Shown piece by piece: positions 10,558 to 21,964 of a stretch of DNA of 64,000 bases (its first letter is position 1; every line of letters begins with the position of its first letter). The stretch comes from Dermatemys mawii (Eukaryota > Chordata > Testudines > Dermatemydidae). The translations under genes and the position numbers were made by a program. Location of the stretch: assembly GCA_007922305.1 (NCBI GenBank), contig ML677326.1, forward strand, positions 52,712,453-52,776,452, given 5' to 3'. The notes beneath the pieces were generated by a model. That model was given only the letters and a program-made list of their open reading frames with translations. It ran no database searches and had not been told where the DNA came from.

Positions 10558-12752
10558 ATCTTAGAGGAGATTAAGAAAGAGAGAGGAGAAGAAGGAATGT
10601 TTGTACAATTTTATTGTAAAGAAGTTGACAACATCCTGGACAAAGAGGAATGCCGTGAAGGAGAAGGGGCTAGGAAGATGGCTGATCAAAGTGTATAAGG
10701 TAGAAAAAGGTCAAGGACATTTGATTGGAGGAAAGTTTTAGTTACAGCTTTTAAATTGATAATTCCAAAATCTACCTATCTGCCCCGACATCCATTTCTT
10801 CATCCAGTTTTACATCACTAATGCTTTTCTGATATTTCTTCTCAATTGTCTAGCTGCCACCTCAAATTTAACTTCTCCAAAATTTAATTTCTGCTAATTC
10901 CACTTAATAGTGATTTCTTTTTCCCACTTCTCTGTCTCTTTTTGGCAATTCTGCTACCTTCCCATCCTTCTGACCCATACACTCCCAGACATATGGTGAA
11001 CTTCTGCACTTATTGAAATGAATGGCAAAACTGCTGTTGACTTCAATAAAGCCAGGATTTCACCAATAATTTTGACTCTTCTCTCCATTTATCCTCATCA
11101 TGTCATATCACATGTTCTAGTTTAAATATCTCAAAAATGTGTCCTTTTTTATTGTCTTCACTACTAAAATCCTTGTCCACTCCTGACTCATCTTCTGATT
11201 CTTTTGTGTCTTGTTTCCCTGCCTCTCAATTAGCCCTATTCTAATATGTCTAAATAATTTTCTTTTCCCATCTCCCATCCTTGTCCTGGAAATCTTTCTG
11301 TCCCTTCTCTCTCATTGTTAGTAGCCCATAGACCCTCTTGCTCCTCGCTAGTTGTCCTATGATTATGTTTGTCTTTATTTAAATTAGACTATAAATTGTT
11401 CTATCTTCTCTAAATCTCTGTGTATACGGTGCTATCAAAATGGTTCATAATAATAATTGAGATAGTTGGAGAAATAGTGAAGGAGACTATATAATTTGTT
11501 CTGAACATCCATGTTAAATCTTACTATAACATCTGGAGATATATAAACCATTATCATTTTTAAGTGTCAGATTATAAATGCTGGTGTAAAATGAAGAAAT
11601 TTAGGAGACCATTTTTTGATGAACATGCAAGCTTCCAGATGGCTTTTAAAATCACTGCTATCTTCTTCTATGCTGTTTAGTAAATAACGCTTGTAAAATT
11701 CTTCAGAACACAGTGGGGATATAAATAAAGCAGACCTAGCAAAGTGAACTTCTAGCCAGCTTTTATTTTATTCAGTGGTTCTCTTGCTTCAGCATCAGAC
11801 TTCACAGACCTTTAATTATGATTAGAGAGATGGACTAAAAAACCTCTACAAAACACAGAACTCTGCTAAAATGAAAATCACTTAATACCAACTGACAGAT
11901 GCAGGACTGACAGGCTGCCCTTGTTCATCCAGCAAATAATATTTGTTAAAGTTGAAATACAGAGAGCTGCAACTGGCTGAATAAAATTTTAATGATTCCT
12001 TGCACTAGTTAAGTGCTGGCATTAAGAGAAGTTTCATTAGGTAAAGTTATAGACAAATAACACTTGGAACCGTTCCTTCTCATCACAAAATTAAATACAA
12101 TTGTTGTAAAGTCACTACTCAAGCATTATTTAAAAGGTTTAAGTAAACTTCCTAGGAAGGCTCATTTCCATCCAAATAAAATCCAGCAATGGATAACTCC
12201 ACCCTATTTGTAATGCCTGGTGGGACACTTAAAGCTTCTATTGTTTATGAAGTAGTCCAGTGTAAGTAATTTGCCTGAGTAAGAGATCTATAGCTTGTAG
12301 GTCAAGGGTCTTGATAGCCTGTGACCCAGAAAAAAGAAATGTTCAGTCTTTTTGTGTACATAAAGTTTGGCCACTTCAAATTCTTTTGAATAATCATTTG
12401 AGTGCCTGTGCCATGCCCCGGCAGCTTTATGTGAATCTTCTCCAACTCAATAATTGTTTTAAAAATAAAAGTAGCCCCTATCATAGATAGTTAGGCTGCC
12501 TAGAGTTCCTTTGTGGATCATAAATATCACATTCACCTTAGCAATGAAACTCTAAGAGGTGAAAAATATACTTAATTAATGATTCAGTGGGTTAGGTTAT
12601 CATGTAAACAGTAGTCAAATCCATGCTGACTTCACAGGCAGTATTTATCATGAAAACTTGAATGTCCTAAAAAGCATGATGGTTAGTCTGTGAATCTCAT
12701 TGTATTTCTTTATTTCAGAAGATCTCTTCCTGCCTCATGTAGTAGAAATATT
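10554..12752. other. Intergenic DNA, mostly unrecognised
   Basis: AT- and pyrimidine-rich. One short palindromic repeat lies at about 10994-11070 and is listed separately. No supported gene. Confidence 0.4.
10994..11070. repeat. Short palindromic repeat with TTGACTTCAAT core
   Basis: GGTGAACTTCTGCACTTATT and AATAAAGCCAGGATTTCACC form imperfect inverted arms around CTGTTGACTTCAAT. Similar arrangements occur at about 24754-24828, 32902-32972 and 41022-41092, so this is a dispersed family. Confidence 0.5.
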
Positions 12753-12852
12753 NNNNNNNNNNNNNNNNNNNNNNNNNNNNNNNNNNNNNNNNNNNNNNNN
12801 NNNNNNNNNNNNNNNNNNNNNNNNNNNNNNNNNNNNNNNNNNNNNNNNNNNN
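12753..12852. other. Assembly gap of exactly 100 N
   Basis: One hundred unresolved bases, followed directly by an (AT)n run. The round length suggests a placeholder, so the true length is unknown. Reading frames drawn across the gap have no meaning. Confidence 0.98.

Positions 12853-12882
<30 letters not shown>
12853..12882. repeat. (AT)n microsatellite beside the gap
   Basis: About 30 bases of pure AT repeat immediately after the gap. The gap is probably due to this repeat. Confidence 0.95.
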
Positions 12883-12884
<2 letters not shown>

Positions 12885-13667
12885 CTAGACAACAGAAAAC
12901 TGGTTTGGTTAATTCAGTAACCTCTTGCAGGAAAGGACTTTGCCAACTTTGCCATTTATCACCTCACTGCAGCTGCTTGGACAGGCAGCAAAGGATATCA
13001 GTACAAAAACATGCCAGTATTTGGAGCACACCCCTCAACACTGTATGGTGCTGAGCAATGTCTGAGCACCATTTTAATTCCAGCTGACTGTAATTAAAGC
13101 TTGCTCACCATCCTGCATCACCTTGCAGGACTAGGCTTTTTGTTGTTTAGGTGGAGTCTTTGCCTTCCTTTAGATGTCATTCTACATATCTATATGGGTC
13201 AGATCCTATGACTAGTTTAAGCATCATTATGGAGCTCAGTAGCTCTTCAGTTTCATATATACTGGCTCCACTCAGGGCCAAGCAATTCTGAGGATGATGT
13301 GAATGCGTGTAAGGATCCCATGTCATCAGCTGGTTCTATACAGTTGCTAAAGATAGGGACTGTCGTAAGTGGCTAGTATAGAGAAGCAGAGCATGGCCCT
13401 AATGGAAACAACTCATACATTATTTTGTTGAGATGGCTAATTTTGGGTTGCTGAGGGATCATCTTCTCCCTTCGCTGCCTCACCAGCCTCCTGGAATGGG
13501 GGAAATGTTTGACTGAACAGCAACTCCTTTAATAGAGTTGTTATCTAGGATTGTTCCCTTTGGATTGCTCAGCCCATTCCGTCTTCCTATCTGTCATTCA
13601 GGTGGTAGTGATCCTGGGTTCTTAAAGGAAACTCTGTCTGACCCTATATGCATGCTGAAGATGCAGG
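12883..13667. other. Intergenic DNA, nothing recognised
   Basis: No exon, RNA or repeat family supported. Confidence 0.4.
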
Positions 13668-14883
13668 TGTGACAGCTTAGACCCCCTGTCTGGGATGCTA
13701 CCTGATGTACTGGGATTTCACTGAGCCCACCTGTTCCACTAGCCTTGCTCCCTCTCTTAGTTTTGCTGAATTAGGCTCTCTGGCTGTACACACACACAGG
13801 TAGGGATGCAGCAGGTATATGTGGAATCACAGAGTCTGCAAACAGCTCTCTCTGAGAAGACTCAGCTAGGAAATCACCCAGCACTCAAGTGCAGCTCCCT
13901 TCTGGAAAGTACACCCAAAATTGTGCTATAATGAAATCTATACAACATAAGCTCATAAATTTGCCCCCTCCCTCAATGTGCACAACTTCTTGCCACCCAG
14001 TTAGAAATTTCACAATCTGGGTTTAATAATAAACAAAAACAAGTTTATTAACTATAAAAGGTAGATTTTAAGTGATTATAAGGGATAGCAAACAGAACAA
14101 AGCAGATTACCAAGCAAATAAAACAAAACATGCATACTAAGCTTAAGATCTTAAAGAAACTGGTTTCAATAAATAATTTCTCATCTTAAATGTTGTTTTA
14201 GGCAAGTTGCAGAGTTTCTGTAGCTTAGAGTTCCAGTTATTTCTCTTTACAGATTAAACTCCTGTCTTAGTCTGGATTTAGCCCTTGCCTTTCCCTCAGC
14301 TCAGTTCCTTTGTCTCCTCTGGTACTTCCAGCAGTCCTTCTTCTTTGGCAGGAAGGCAATGGAGAAGAGTCTTGTTTGCCTTCCTCCCCAGGCTTAAATA
14401 AGATTTATGTAAGGCAGGAATGTTTTGTTTCACAGTCTTGACCTCCTCTTCCTTTTAGTGAAAAATTATTAGAAGTCCAAGATGGTGTTTAATACCAGGT
14501 GATAGCACCCCCTGATCTACTAGTGTCACATCTACATCCCAAGATGCCTCTCAGGAAGGAGAGAGATTAATATCTTGAAAGTCTTATTGTTTCTTCCTAA
14601 TGATCCATTAAGACTAATGATTTGTTGTCTGGTGGTTGTCTCCCAAACACACACACAGTTGTAATTTTTTACATAGTTAGTATTCCTAACTTTAGATACA
14701 GAAATGATACATACATACAAATTGGATAATCATATTCAGTAAATTGTAACCTTTTCAATGATACCTTACAAGACCCATCTTACATAAAATATACCTCTGT
14801 TGTGCTATATTCATATCATAAGCATATTTCCATAAAGAATGTGGGTAGCAGATAGGGCAAGAAATTGGCTCTGTGACATCACA
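13668..14883 (-). repeat. LTR-like element, probable solo LTR
   Basis: Read on the minus strand, the segment starts TGTGATGTCACAGAGCC and ends TCTAAGCTGTCACA, that is TG..CA with short inverted ends TGTGA/TCACA. A TATTTAA box-like motif lies at about 14393-14400 (minus) and an AATAAA at about 14043-14048 (minus), in the order and distance expected for U3, R and U5. No internal gag or pol sequence is attached. Flanking bases give no clear target duplication, so the boundaries and the LTR call are tentative. No protein is encoded. Confidence 0.45.
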
Positions 14884-15440
14884 GCACTCACAAAAGTCAT
14901 TCTAATTTGTCTTTGATAGAGATATTGTAGGTAACATCACATCTGTGTAACTCTGTTGAAATCACAAACAAATCCACTCAGATGCTCTAAAATTATTTAG
15001 ATAATTTCTTTTAAAGTTTACTAAAGGTGTCTTGTGGCCTAGCTCTGCCTGTAATGTAGGATCTTTCTCTTCTCCACCTGTTACCCTGTCCCTCATTTGA
15101 CTGCTGGTGAGAGGGGAACAAGAGAAAAAAGAGGCAAGGCACAAGAAGAAAAAGCTGTGTGGATTTTGTTCTTTTGCTCTAGCTATTAAACCATTGTTTT
15201 CTACAGTTTAGTTTTTATCCTCAGTGTAAAATATAAAACACGATAGGATCTCAGTGACAGTAAGGCCCTGTCAGTTCTTTCTATTAAGAGAGCAAGTAAT
15301 TTTGAATGTAATGAATAATTTACAGCTAGACGTTATGTCTTAATCCTTAGCTGACACTCCAGTTACCCTCATAATCTTTTACAATAAGATTATTTTTGTT
15401 ATGAATTTCATTTAACCACAGTATCTTTATTATTATTTGT
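14884..15440. other. Intergenic DNA, nothing recognised
   Basis: AT-rich, ending in short ATTATT runs at about 15426-15448. No feature supported. Confidence 0.4.
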
Positions 15441-15447
15441 TATTATT

Positions 15448-15815
15448 AGGGGTATCAAATGATTTTAAAAATGAATCATGATGAATCATGCTGTTAATAA
15501 TAGTATACCCTTTATTTAAACATCTTGGATGTTTTCTACATTTTCAAATATATTGATTTCAATTACAACACAGTAGACAAAGTGTACAGTGCTCACTTTG
15601 TATTTTTATTACAAATATTTGCATCGTAAAAAGCAAAAGAAATAGTATTTTTCAGTTCACCTAATACAAGTACTGTAGTGCTATCTCTTTATCATGAAAG
15701 TTGAACTTACAAATGTAGAATTATATACAATAAAACCTGCATCCCAAAATAAAATAATGTACAATTTTAGAGCCTACAAGGCCAAACCGCCCTACTTCTT
15801 GTTCAGCCAGTCACT
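15448..15815. mobile_element. Partial copy of the inverted-arm hAT family
   Basis: This segment matches the left arm of the element at 58442-60068: TTTTCAAATATATTGATTTC, CAGTGCTCACTTTGTATTTT, ATTACAAATATTTGCAT, AATACAAGTACTGTAGTGCT and TTTTAGAGCCTACAAGGCC occur in the same order as at 58579-58815. Only one arm is present; it is cut off on the right by the hAT-like sequence starting at 15821. Confidence 0.7.
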
Positions 15816-15820
15816 CAGAC

Positions 15821-15910
15821 CAGGGATCAGCAACCTTTGGCATGCGGCCAGTCAGGGAAATCTGCTGGATGCGTGCTAATTAGCTGCAAGTGGCACATGG
15901 CCACAGGTTG
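15821..15910. mobile_element. hAT MITE fragment (CAGGGATCAGCAACC end)
   Basis: CAGGGATCAGCAACCTTTGG matches the terminal sequence of the larger hAT element at 52306 (CAAGGGTCGGCAACCTTT) and of 36359. Only the left part is recognisable; the right end is missing or too decayed. Confidence 0.5.
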
Positions 15911-16042
15911 AGAAATGCACGTAAGTGTGTGCTTAAACGCATTGCTGAATAGGGATGGACAGCTGCATGGGAGCTTCAAAGAAACATAGCCTTCAAAAAG
16001 GGAAGAAACTTTGTATAGACCAATGCCATATATGCGTAGATA

Positions 16043-16219
16043 CACCTCTACCCCAATATAACACAGTCCCATATAAGGCGAATTCTGATATAACGTGGTA
16101 AAGGAGTGCTTTGGGGGGGCATGGCTGCACGCTCCTCTACCTCAATATAATGCGGCTTCCCCTATACAGCAGTATGATTTTTTGGCTCCCGAGGACTGCA
16201 TTATATCGAGGTAAAGGTG
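16043..16219. mobile_element. Tc1/mariner-type MITE, about 177 bp
   Basis: The left end CACCTCTACCCCAATATAAC and the right end TTATATCGAGGTAAAGGTG are inverted copies with a few changes. A TA precedes the left end, as expected for mariner-type insertion; the right flank has decayed to TT. Several ATATAAC/GATATAAC motifs inside are inverted. No coding capacity. Confidence 0.65.
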
Positions 16220-17550
16220 TTTATATGTACAAACACAAAGAAACCAAAAAAGAAGGTTTATATTAAAGGAATGTAAGAAATGATCTGGGAAATCATGAGA
16301 AATCCAGAGATCATGGAGATGGTGGAAAGCTAAGATTGTGGATAACCCGCTATTTTATTCTGAACATGAATTTGAAATGGACAGTGAAGCAATGACGATT
16401 TCTGAGCAAAGGGATGATGTGTTCTCTTTTCGATTAAGGATAAGGAAATAAATCGCCATCTTCTGTGCAAAATGTTAAGTTTAGAGGGTTGGAATTCAGG
16501 CACATCGTAAACTAGAAAATTATAGTAGTCAGAACAATTGATGATAAACTCCCAAAGAACAGTTTTTGCAGAGGACTAATCAAGGTATAGTCTTATTTAG
16601 TCTGTGTTTCAGAAGTGATCGTACAAAGGAAGTAACTCTGAAGATATGCTTATTCAAAAACAAGTACATGGAGATGTCCAGACAAAGGTCCCTTCTACGT
16701 AGCAGTGGGAATCTCCTGTCCAGGGCTGTAGTAAAGATAATTCATGAACTCTTGATTCCTGATTTTGTCTGAAACCAGACAGTTCTGAAAAGTCTGATTT
16801 GGGGGTGGGAAATCTATTTTATTATATAGGATAAGTAATTGGATAAGCATAGACCCAGATTCATGTTTTATAGTTATGTTTTGTGCTGTAATCAATTGTT
16901 TCCATCACTTTCTCTAGCTTCGGGTTAAATGTTTGTTCTTTCCTAAATCAGCTTCCTTTTGTCTTATCAGAAGTGCTGTGTGGTTTACAGGAGTGGCAAT
17001 TTAAGGTAAAACTGGTAAATGGGAGAACACTTTGAGTACCTTTGTACCTTTGGGTGCAGAGGATCTGGAATTTCTTTGAGTAGCCAGTGACAGGAGCTGG
17101 ATATCACAGGGGAATGACTCAAATGGGCTCAGGGGACAGGGTGTACATCTTATTAATCTGCAGGGCGAAGGTAGGGCTGGCATAAGCCCAGAGGAGAGTG
17201 CTTGAAGGGCAGAAAGACTAGCAATGTCAGGGAGCTGATACCCAGCTACCATAAGAAAGACTCCCAATTGTTCCAGGCAGTGGGTAACAAGAGGGTTCAC
17301 AGTTCAATATGTCAAGAAGGAGAGAATTATAGGGGGCAGCTTTTATTATCTATTTAATTAGCTACCATTTGTAATGGTCACTTCAGAAGACATGTTAGGC
17401 CCTGACCCTGTGTTGTAGCCAATAGCTCGACCCCTGAAACTGTGCAAAGTCTCCTGGGTGTCAAACCAGCAGCATTTAAAATGTGCATTGACTACTTGTT
17501 TTATGATGAGCTGTTCAAAAAAGAGAAGAGGCAATAGATTCAGAGAGAGA
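16220..17550. other. Intergenic DNA with old unassigned repeat-like sequence
   Basis: Sequence at about 16290-16760 and the segment at 28090-28640 both read like old, degraded dispersed repeats, but I cannot name the family and did not show that they are related. No exon supported. Confidence 0.3.
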
Positions 17551-17551
17551 A

Positions 17552-17665
17552 ACCGCAGTTGACATTTCAATAACTAATTCAGCCAAAGGTTTTATCTAAC
17601 ACACGCAGACCATCTAGCATGAACACAATCTTCAAGTAAATTCAATTTACTGAAATGATTCAGCT
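17552..17665. repeat. Small palindromic element, CACAACTGACATC family, copy 1
   Basis: GCAGTTGACATTTCAATAAC, then GGTTTTATCTAACACACGCA and AACACAATCTTC parallel the left half of the better copy at 19188-19312. The right arm is decayed. Confidence 0.5.
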
Positions 17666-18609
17666 GCGCATGCTGCTAATAAGACAAAGCTTGTAAGTTT
17701 GATTGTGTTCAACTCTATTCAAGCAGTGTTAAAGCCACTATGGCTGTTTGCTGTCTCCAGTTGCCTTTTCTTTGCATTCAAAAGCACACTGCTGTGTACA
17801 ATGACTGTAGTGGTTGAGGAAAGAGGAGGACGATGTAGGACTTGTGGTAGGACGTTAATCTCCACAGTAGCCTAGAAAGAGTTAATGTGGCTCAGAAGGG
17901 GTTAAGTAACCTGATAAGCCACACCTGAAGGTCAGTTTGGCTTCATAGGTAAGCAGTGATGGAGGATGGAGTCCAGAGGAGCTAGAGCAGGAAGAGGTGC
18001 TATATGACCAGGAAGTGAGGGCAGAAGAGAGCTGCAGCATGAAAACCTGCAGTCACTCTCTAAGCTTAGAGAGCAAAAGGAGAAAACCCAGGGAGCAAGT
18101 AGTAGCCCTGAGATCCTAGCCCTGAAGAAAGAAGTGGTGTGGTGAAGTAGAAGTCTGATAAAGGTGGAATAGGAAAAGGCTCTATGAAATGGCAGCAAAG
18201 TTTGGGACACTGCGGATAGTTGGTGATTCGAGGGTCCCTGAGCTGGAACCCAGGATAGTGTGTAAACTGGAGGACTGTTAGGAACAATACCTGGTCAGAT
18301 GGTCCAGTATGACTTTGATAGCCTGGAAGGGGAAAACTATAGTGAACTGTCTCTAGAAGAAGCAGAAGCACTGCAACTCCCCGGAGAGTGAGAGGGGCTG
18401 CAGCATGAACAAGACAGAGGGGTGTGTCAGACCAGACATTGCTATTGCCCAGCACTGTGTAGAAAATATTTTGACAGGCCTCCAACCTCTTATAATAATA
18501 TTCTTTATTTCAGTAGCCATGCGTAAAGCAATATTACAAATACACATTCATACTGTGCCAACATTCCACTTGTTCTGGAACCTTAAAATGACACTTATGT
18601 ATCCAGGTT
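17666..18609. other. Intergenic DNA, nothing recognised
   Basis: No supported gene. ORFs of up to 139 codons on the minus strand show no family resemblance and lie in low-information sequence. Confidence 0.4.
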
Positions 18610-18612
18610 AAT

Positions 18613-18990
18613 AGATTAATAAATTTTAAGGCCAGCAGGGACCACTAGATCATCTAGACTGACCTCCCACTGAACACCAACATAGAATTTCATCCAGGTA
18701 TTGAGCCCAATGAATGGTGTTTTGACTAGAGCATGTTTTCCAAAAAGACATCAGCAGATTAAGAATCCATCACATCTCCTTATGGTTTGTTCCTATGGTT
18801 AATCACCCTCACTTTTTTAAAAAAGTGACTTGTTTCTAATTTGAATTTGTCTGTCTTCAGCTTCCAGCCATTGGTTCATGTTGCGCCTTTTTCTGGTTGA
18901 TTACAGATTAATTTTTCCACTTGAGTAATTAAGTGTTTCTTTTGGTTTTCAAATTAATTTTGGAACTTTCTCCAACCAGTGATATAAATG
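18613..18990 (-). repeat. CR1 LINE, 3' end
   Basis: On the + strand the phrases AAGGCCAGCAGGGACCACTA, GATCATCTAGACTGACCTCC, TTGAGCCCAATGAATGG, AGAATCCATCACATCTCCTT, GGTTAATCACCCTCAC and CTTCCAGCCATTGGTTCATG follow the order of turtle CR1 3' ends read in reverse. The element is 5'-truncated, as is usual for target-primed insertion. Confidence 0.75.
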
Positions 18991-19187
18991 CCTAGAATAA
19001 CATTTATACCAGAGATGCAGCAAAACTGCAGTCCCTATCCTGCATCAGGCTCTGCTAGCGCAGCCTTCCTGTTTTATGTTAAGAAACCCTGATGTCAATA
19101 CCAGTAATACTTAAGATGAGCTTTGAGTGTCCATTGTATATTGCACAGCTCAAATTGAAAAGAGGAAATGTTGCCAGAACGGGCAGT

Positions 19188-19312
19188 CACAACTGACATC
19201 TCAATAACAAATGCAACTGAATGTCTTATCTGACACATGCAGGCCTTCACTTATGAACTTAATCTTCCAGATAAGGTCATCAGTTGAATAAGTTATTTAG
19301 ATGTCAGTTGTG
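19188..19312. repeat. Small palindromic element, CACAACTGACATC family, copy 2
   Basis: The left arm CACAACTGACATCTCAATAA..CTTATCTGAC and the right arm CCAGATAAGGTCATCAGTTG..GATGTCAGTTGTGG are inverted copies of about 45 bases. This is the best-preserved of three copies within 2.2 kb. It has MITE architecture, but the transposon superfamily is not identified. Confidence 0.6.
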
Positions 19313-19569
19313 GTTGCTGCCCCTGGCAACACTTCCTCGTACATGCTGAAGGTCACATCATCTCTTTTTATTCTAGCATCTCTAACAGGTAAATGCATGT
19401 CACTGTACATATCACAAGGCAGAATGTTTTCAGTCCAGTCAGATGGTGTAGGAAAAAAAGAAACTGTAAGCCACATGGCTCTAATAGCACTAGTAGCTAG
19501 TTCTCTAAAGGCTTTTGAATGCAATTAAATTTATGAGCCTGGTTTCATGAGTAGAATCAGATGTTGAAT

Positions 19570-19678
19570 TATGTCCCAGGTTCCTCTAGATCACCAGAAG
19601 ATTATGTTAATCAAGGAAGGTCTGTATGAATCAGATAAGGCTGTCAACTGAATGAGTCACTGGGATGTCAGTTGTGGC
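19570..19678. repeat. Small palindromic element, CACAACTGACATC family, copy 3
   Basis: CAGATAAGGCTGTCAACTGA followed by GGATGTCAGTTGTGGC repeats the right arm of copy 2 in the same orientation. The left half is not clear. Confidence 0.5.
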
Positions 19679-21897
19679 TCAAAGCACTTCTTAGGTACTG
19701 CTGGTCTGGCGATCTACCAAAGAACAATTCTTACAGCAGTCACAGTCAGGTGCCTAACATTTATTCTTAAGAATTCATTTGAAAATCTGCTCTGGTTACA
19801 CAACCGTTCTGTTGAGTTCTGAAGTCTAAGTGCAGAAGTGACCTGAAACATCTGTGAGTTTACAATAGAATTGTAGACTTGCCACACACTTTGGATGCAG
19901 TAGGAGTACATTTCAAATGCATTGGGTTTTGTGATGTTTTTTATTGGTTTGTTTTTGGGTGGAGTGTGGTTGAGAATGGTTTTATTGGAAAGCAATTCCA
20001 TACCACAATTAATAGAGAACCTTTTTATATCCTTTTTATTTCCAGAATGGTACTGAAAACTGATGAGATGAAAATTTATCCAAGCTCACTACGTCATTCT
20101 AAGGTATTTCATATGAATTCCAGATGGGCTAAATTTGAAATTCTTGATACTTTGGATACTGTCTTGCTTGATTTTTCAAGCATATTTACTTCTTTTTCTA
20201 AACTTGTATTGTGACTCTAAATTTATTTAAACCTTTTCTGCAGATACTACAGTAAATTGTGGAAATAATCATTGATATATGAATCTATAACATGAATAAT
20301 TGAATAATTACTATATTATGGGTATTTGCTTAACATATATTACAAAACTTACTGTAGATGGCCAACTTTAAGGATATGGGAGCTATAAATCATGGTGGCT
20401 CCCACAATTCAGTTTAACAGCACCAAAAATCTGTCTCATCCTGCTGAATTGACATGCTTTAGCATTAATTATCTGGAAGTTTTCTACATAGAAAATTGTC
20501 TGTTTCACCTAATAAATGAAGGCCCTACAAAATATCATTTTTATAAGTATAGTGCTTGAGTTATGAAGTTACAAAAAAAAGTTGAAATACTTATATTATG
20601 CCCACATATGTACTCTAGTCCTGCACATAAACATGAGCTTAACTTTTAGCACTTGAGGAATCCCATCGACTTCACTGAAACTAGTAATATGATTAAAAGG
20701 AAGTACATGCATAATTATAAGGGTTTGCCTAATTGGAGCCTTATTTTGTAATTCAGTGGCATTTCTAAGCTAAAAAAATGGTGTTCCTGAGCTGAATCCT
20801 TTTCAGCATTGGCAGGTTTATTGTTAAAAGTGGAAAATACAGGAATCTGGGCCCAATCAAAAACAATGGATACTGTGGTTCCAAGTGTATCTAGCCCACA
20901 TGAAGGGGCCGACAAACTTAACTATTGTGCTGTTATAACACTGAAACTAAATATAGTCCTTATCCTCAAATATAGAATGTCCTGCTGTCAATACATGTGT
21001 TGAAAAAAATCTCTGAAGAAAGTCAGTTATTTATTATATTACTGATATGTGTTTTACCGTAACTCAATGTCTAGCCCCCAACTGTCTGCAACAATTTTCC
21101 AAGTCCTTCTTGCAACAGATATTGAAGTTGAAAAATAACAAGATTATGCTCTTGGAAAATCTATCCTAAAAGCACAATCTCTATTAAGTTTAATATGACA
21201 TAGACTTGGAAGACAATCATCCCCCCTTTCCTATCTTACTTACACATTTTAAAGAAAAAGATTATCTCTCATAAATTAACTGAAGTAATCAGATAGCTGA
21301 AGCTTCCCATATAGTTTATGCATTTATTGAATCATTATTTACATTGCAAGGGTTGGTCCTGTTGAAGATGGAAACTAGAGCAAGCCAAATTATAATGTTT
21401 TTTAGATAGAAACAAAATATGTATGTAACTTACATATCTCTTTAGAAGTAGTAAGGCACAAATCAAATATATTATCACTTTAATATCTGGTATTTTTGGA
21501 TCCTCAGCCCATCTAAATCATTGTAGCTCCATGGATGTCTGTGGGGCTAAGATGATTTATACGAGCTGAGAATGTTGTCTTATATTTATTGGAAGCTATA
21601 CCCAGCTTTGCAGAGAGATGGATTTTATGCTCTATTGAATCTTTTCCATCTCTAAATACCATGATTTTATGGGTTCCCCTATATGATATTATAAATGGGA
21701 ATAAAATGCACCACCACAGATTGCCCCACCAGAAGAGTTTTCAAATGTTCAACTTCATATATTTCTCAATCACCCCATTATGATGTCATCTTACAGATGT
21801 TACTGGAGAAATGAAATAAACTGCTTGCTGCTAGTAGTTAACCCATCTCTAGTCAGTACTGAGATAATAAGCTATAGCTTATTCACAACCATGGCTC

Positions 21898-21964
21898 TCT
21901 AGTAGTCTCCTGAAGTGAATAAGTAGTGAATACGTGAATAAGTAGTCTCCTGAAGTGAATAAGT
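21898..21964 (+). repeat. Local direct repeat
   Basis: TAGTCTCCTGAAGTGAATAAG occurs at about 21901 and again at about 21942, separated by a variant (TAGTGAATACGTGAATAAG). This looks like a small tandem duplication. Confidence 0.75.

Noticed and set aside
10477..10698. ORF with a Ser-Leu repeat
   Set aside because: It comes from the (CT)n microsatellite; the rest has no resemblance to a known protein.
12690..12920. ORFs running across the gap on both strands
   Set aside because: Most of their length is unresolved N and AT repeat.
18066..18485. 139-codon minus-strand ORF
   Set aside because: No recognisable domain or family; one of many chance ORFs in this region.
21898..21964. Possible satellite array
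   Set aside because: Only two units and a variant are present, so it is a local duplication.
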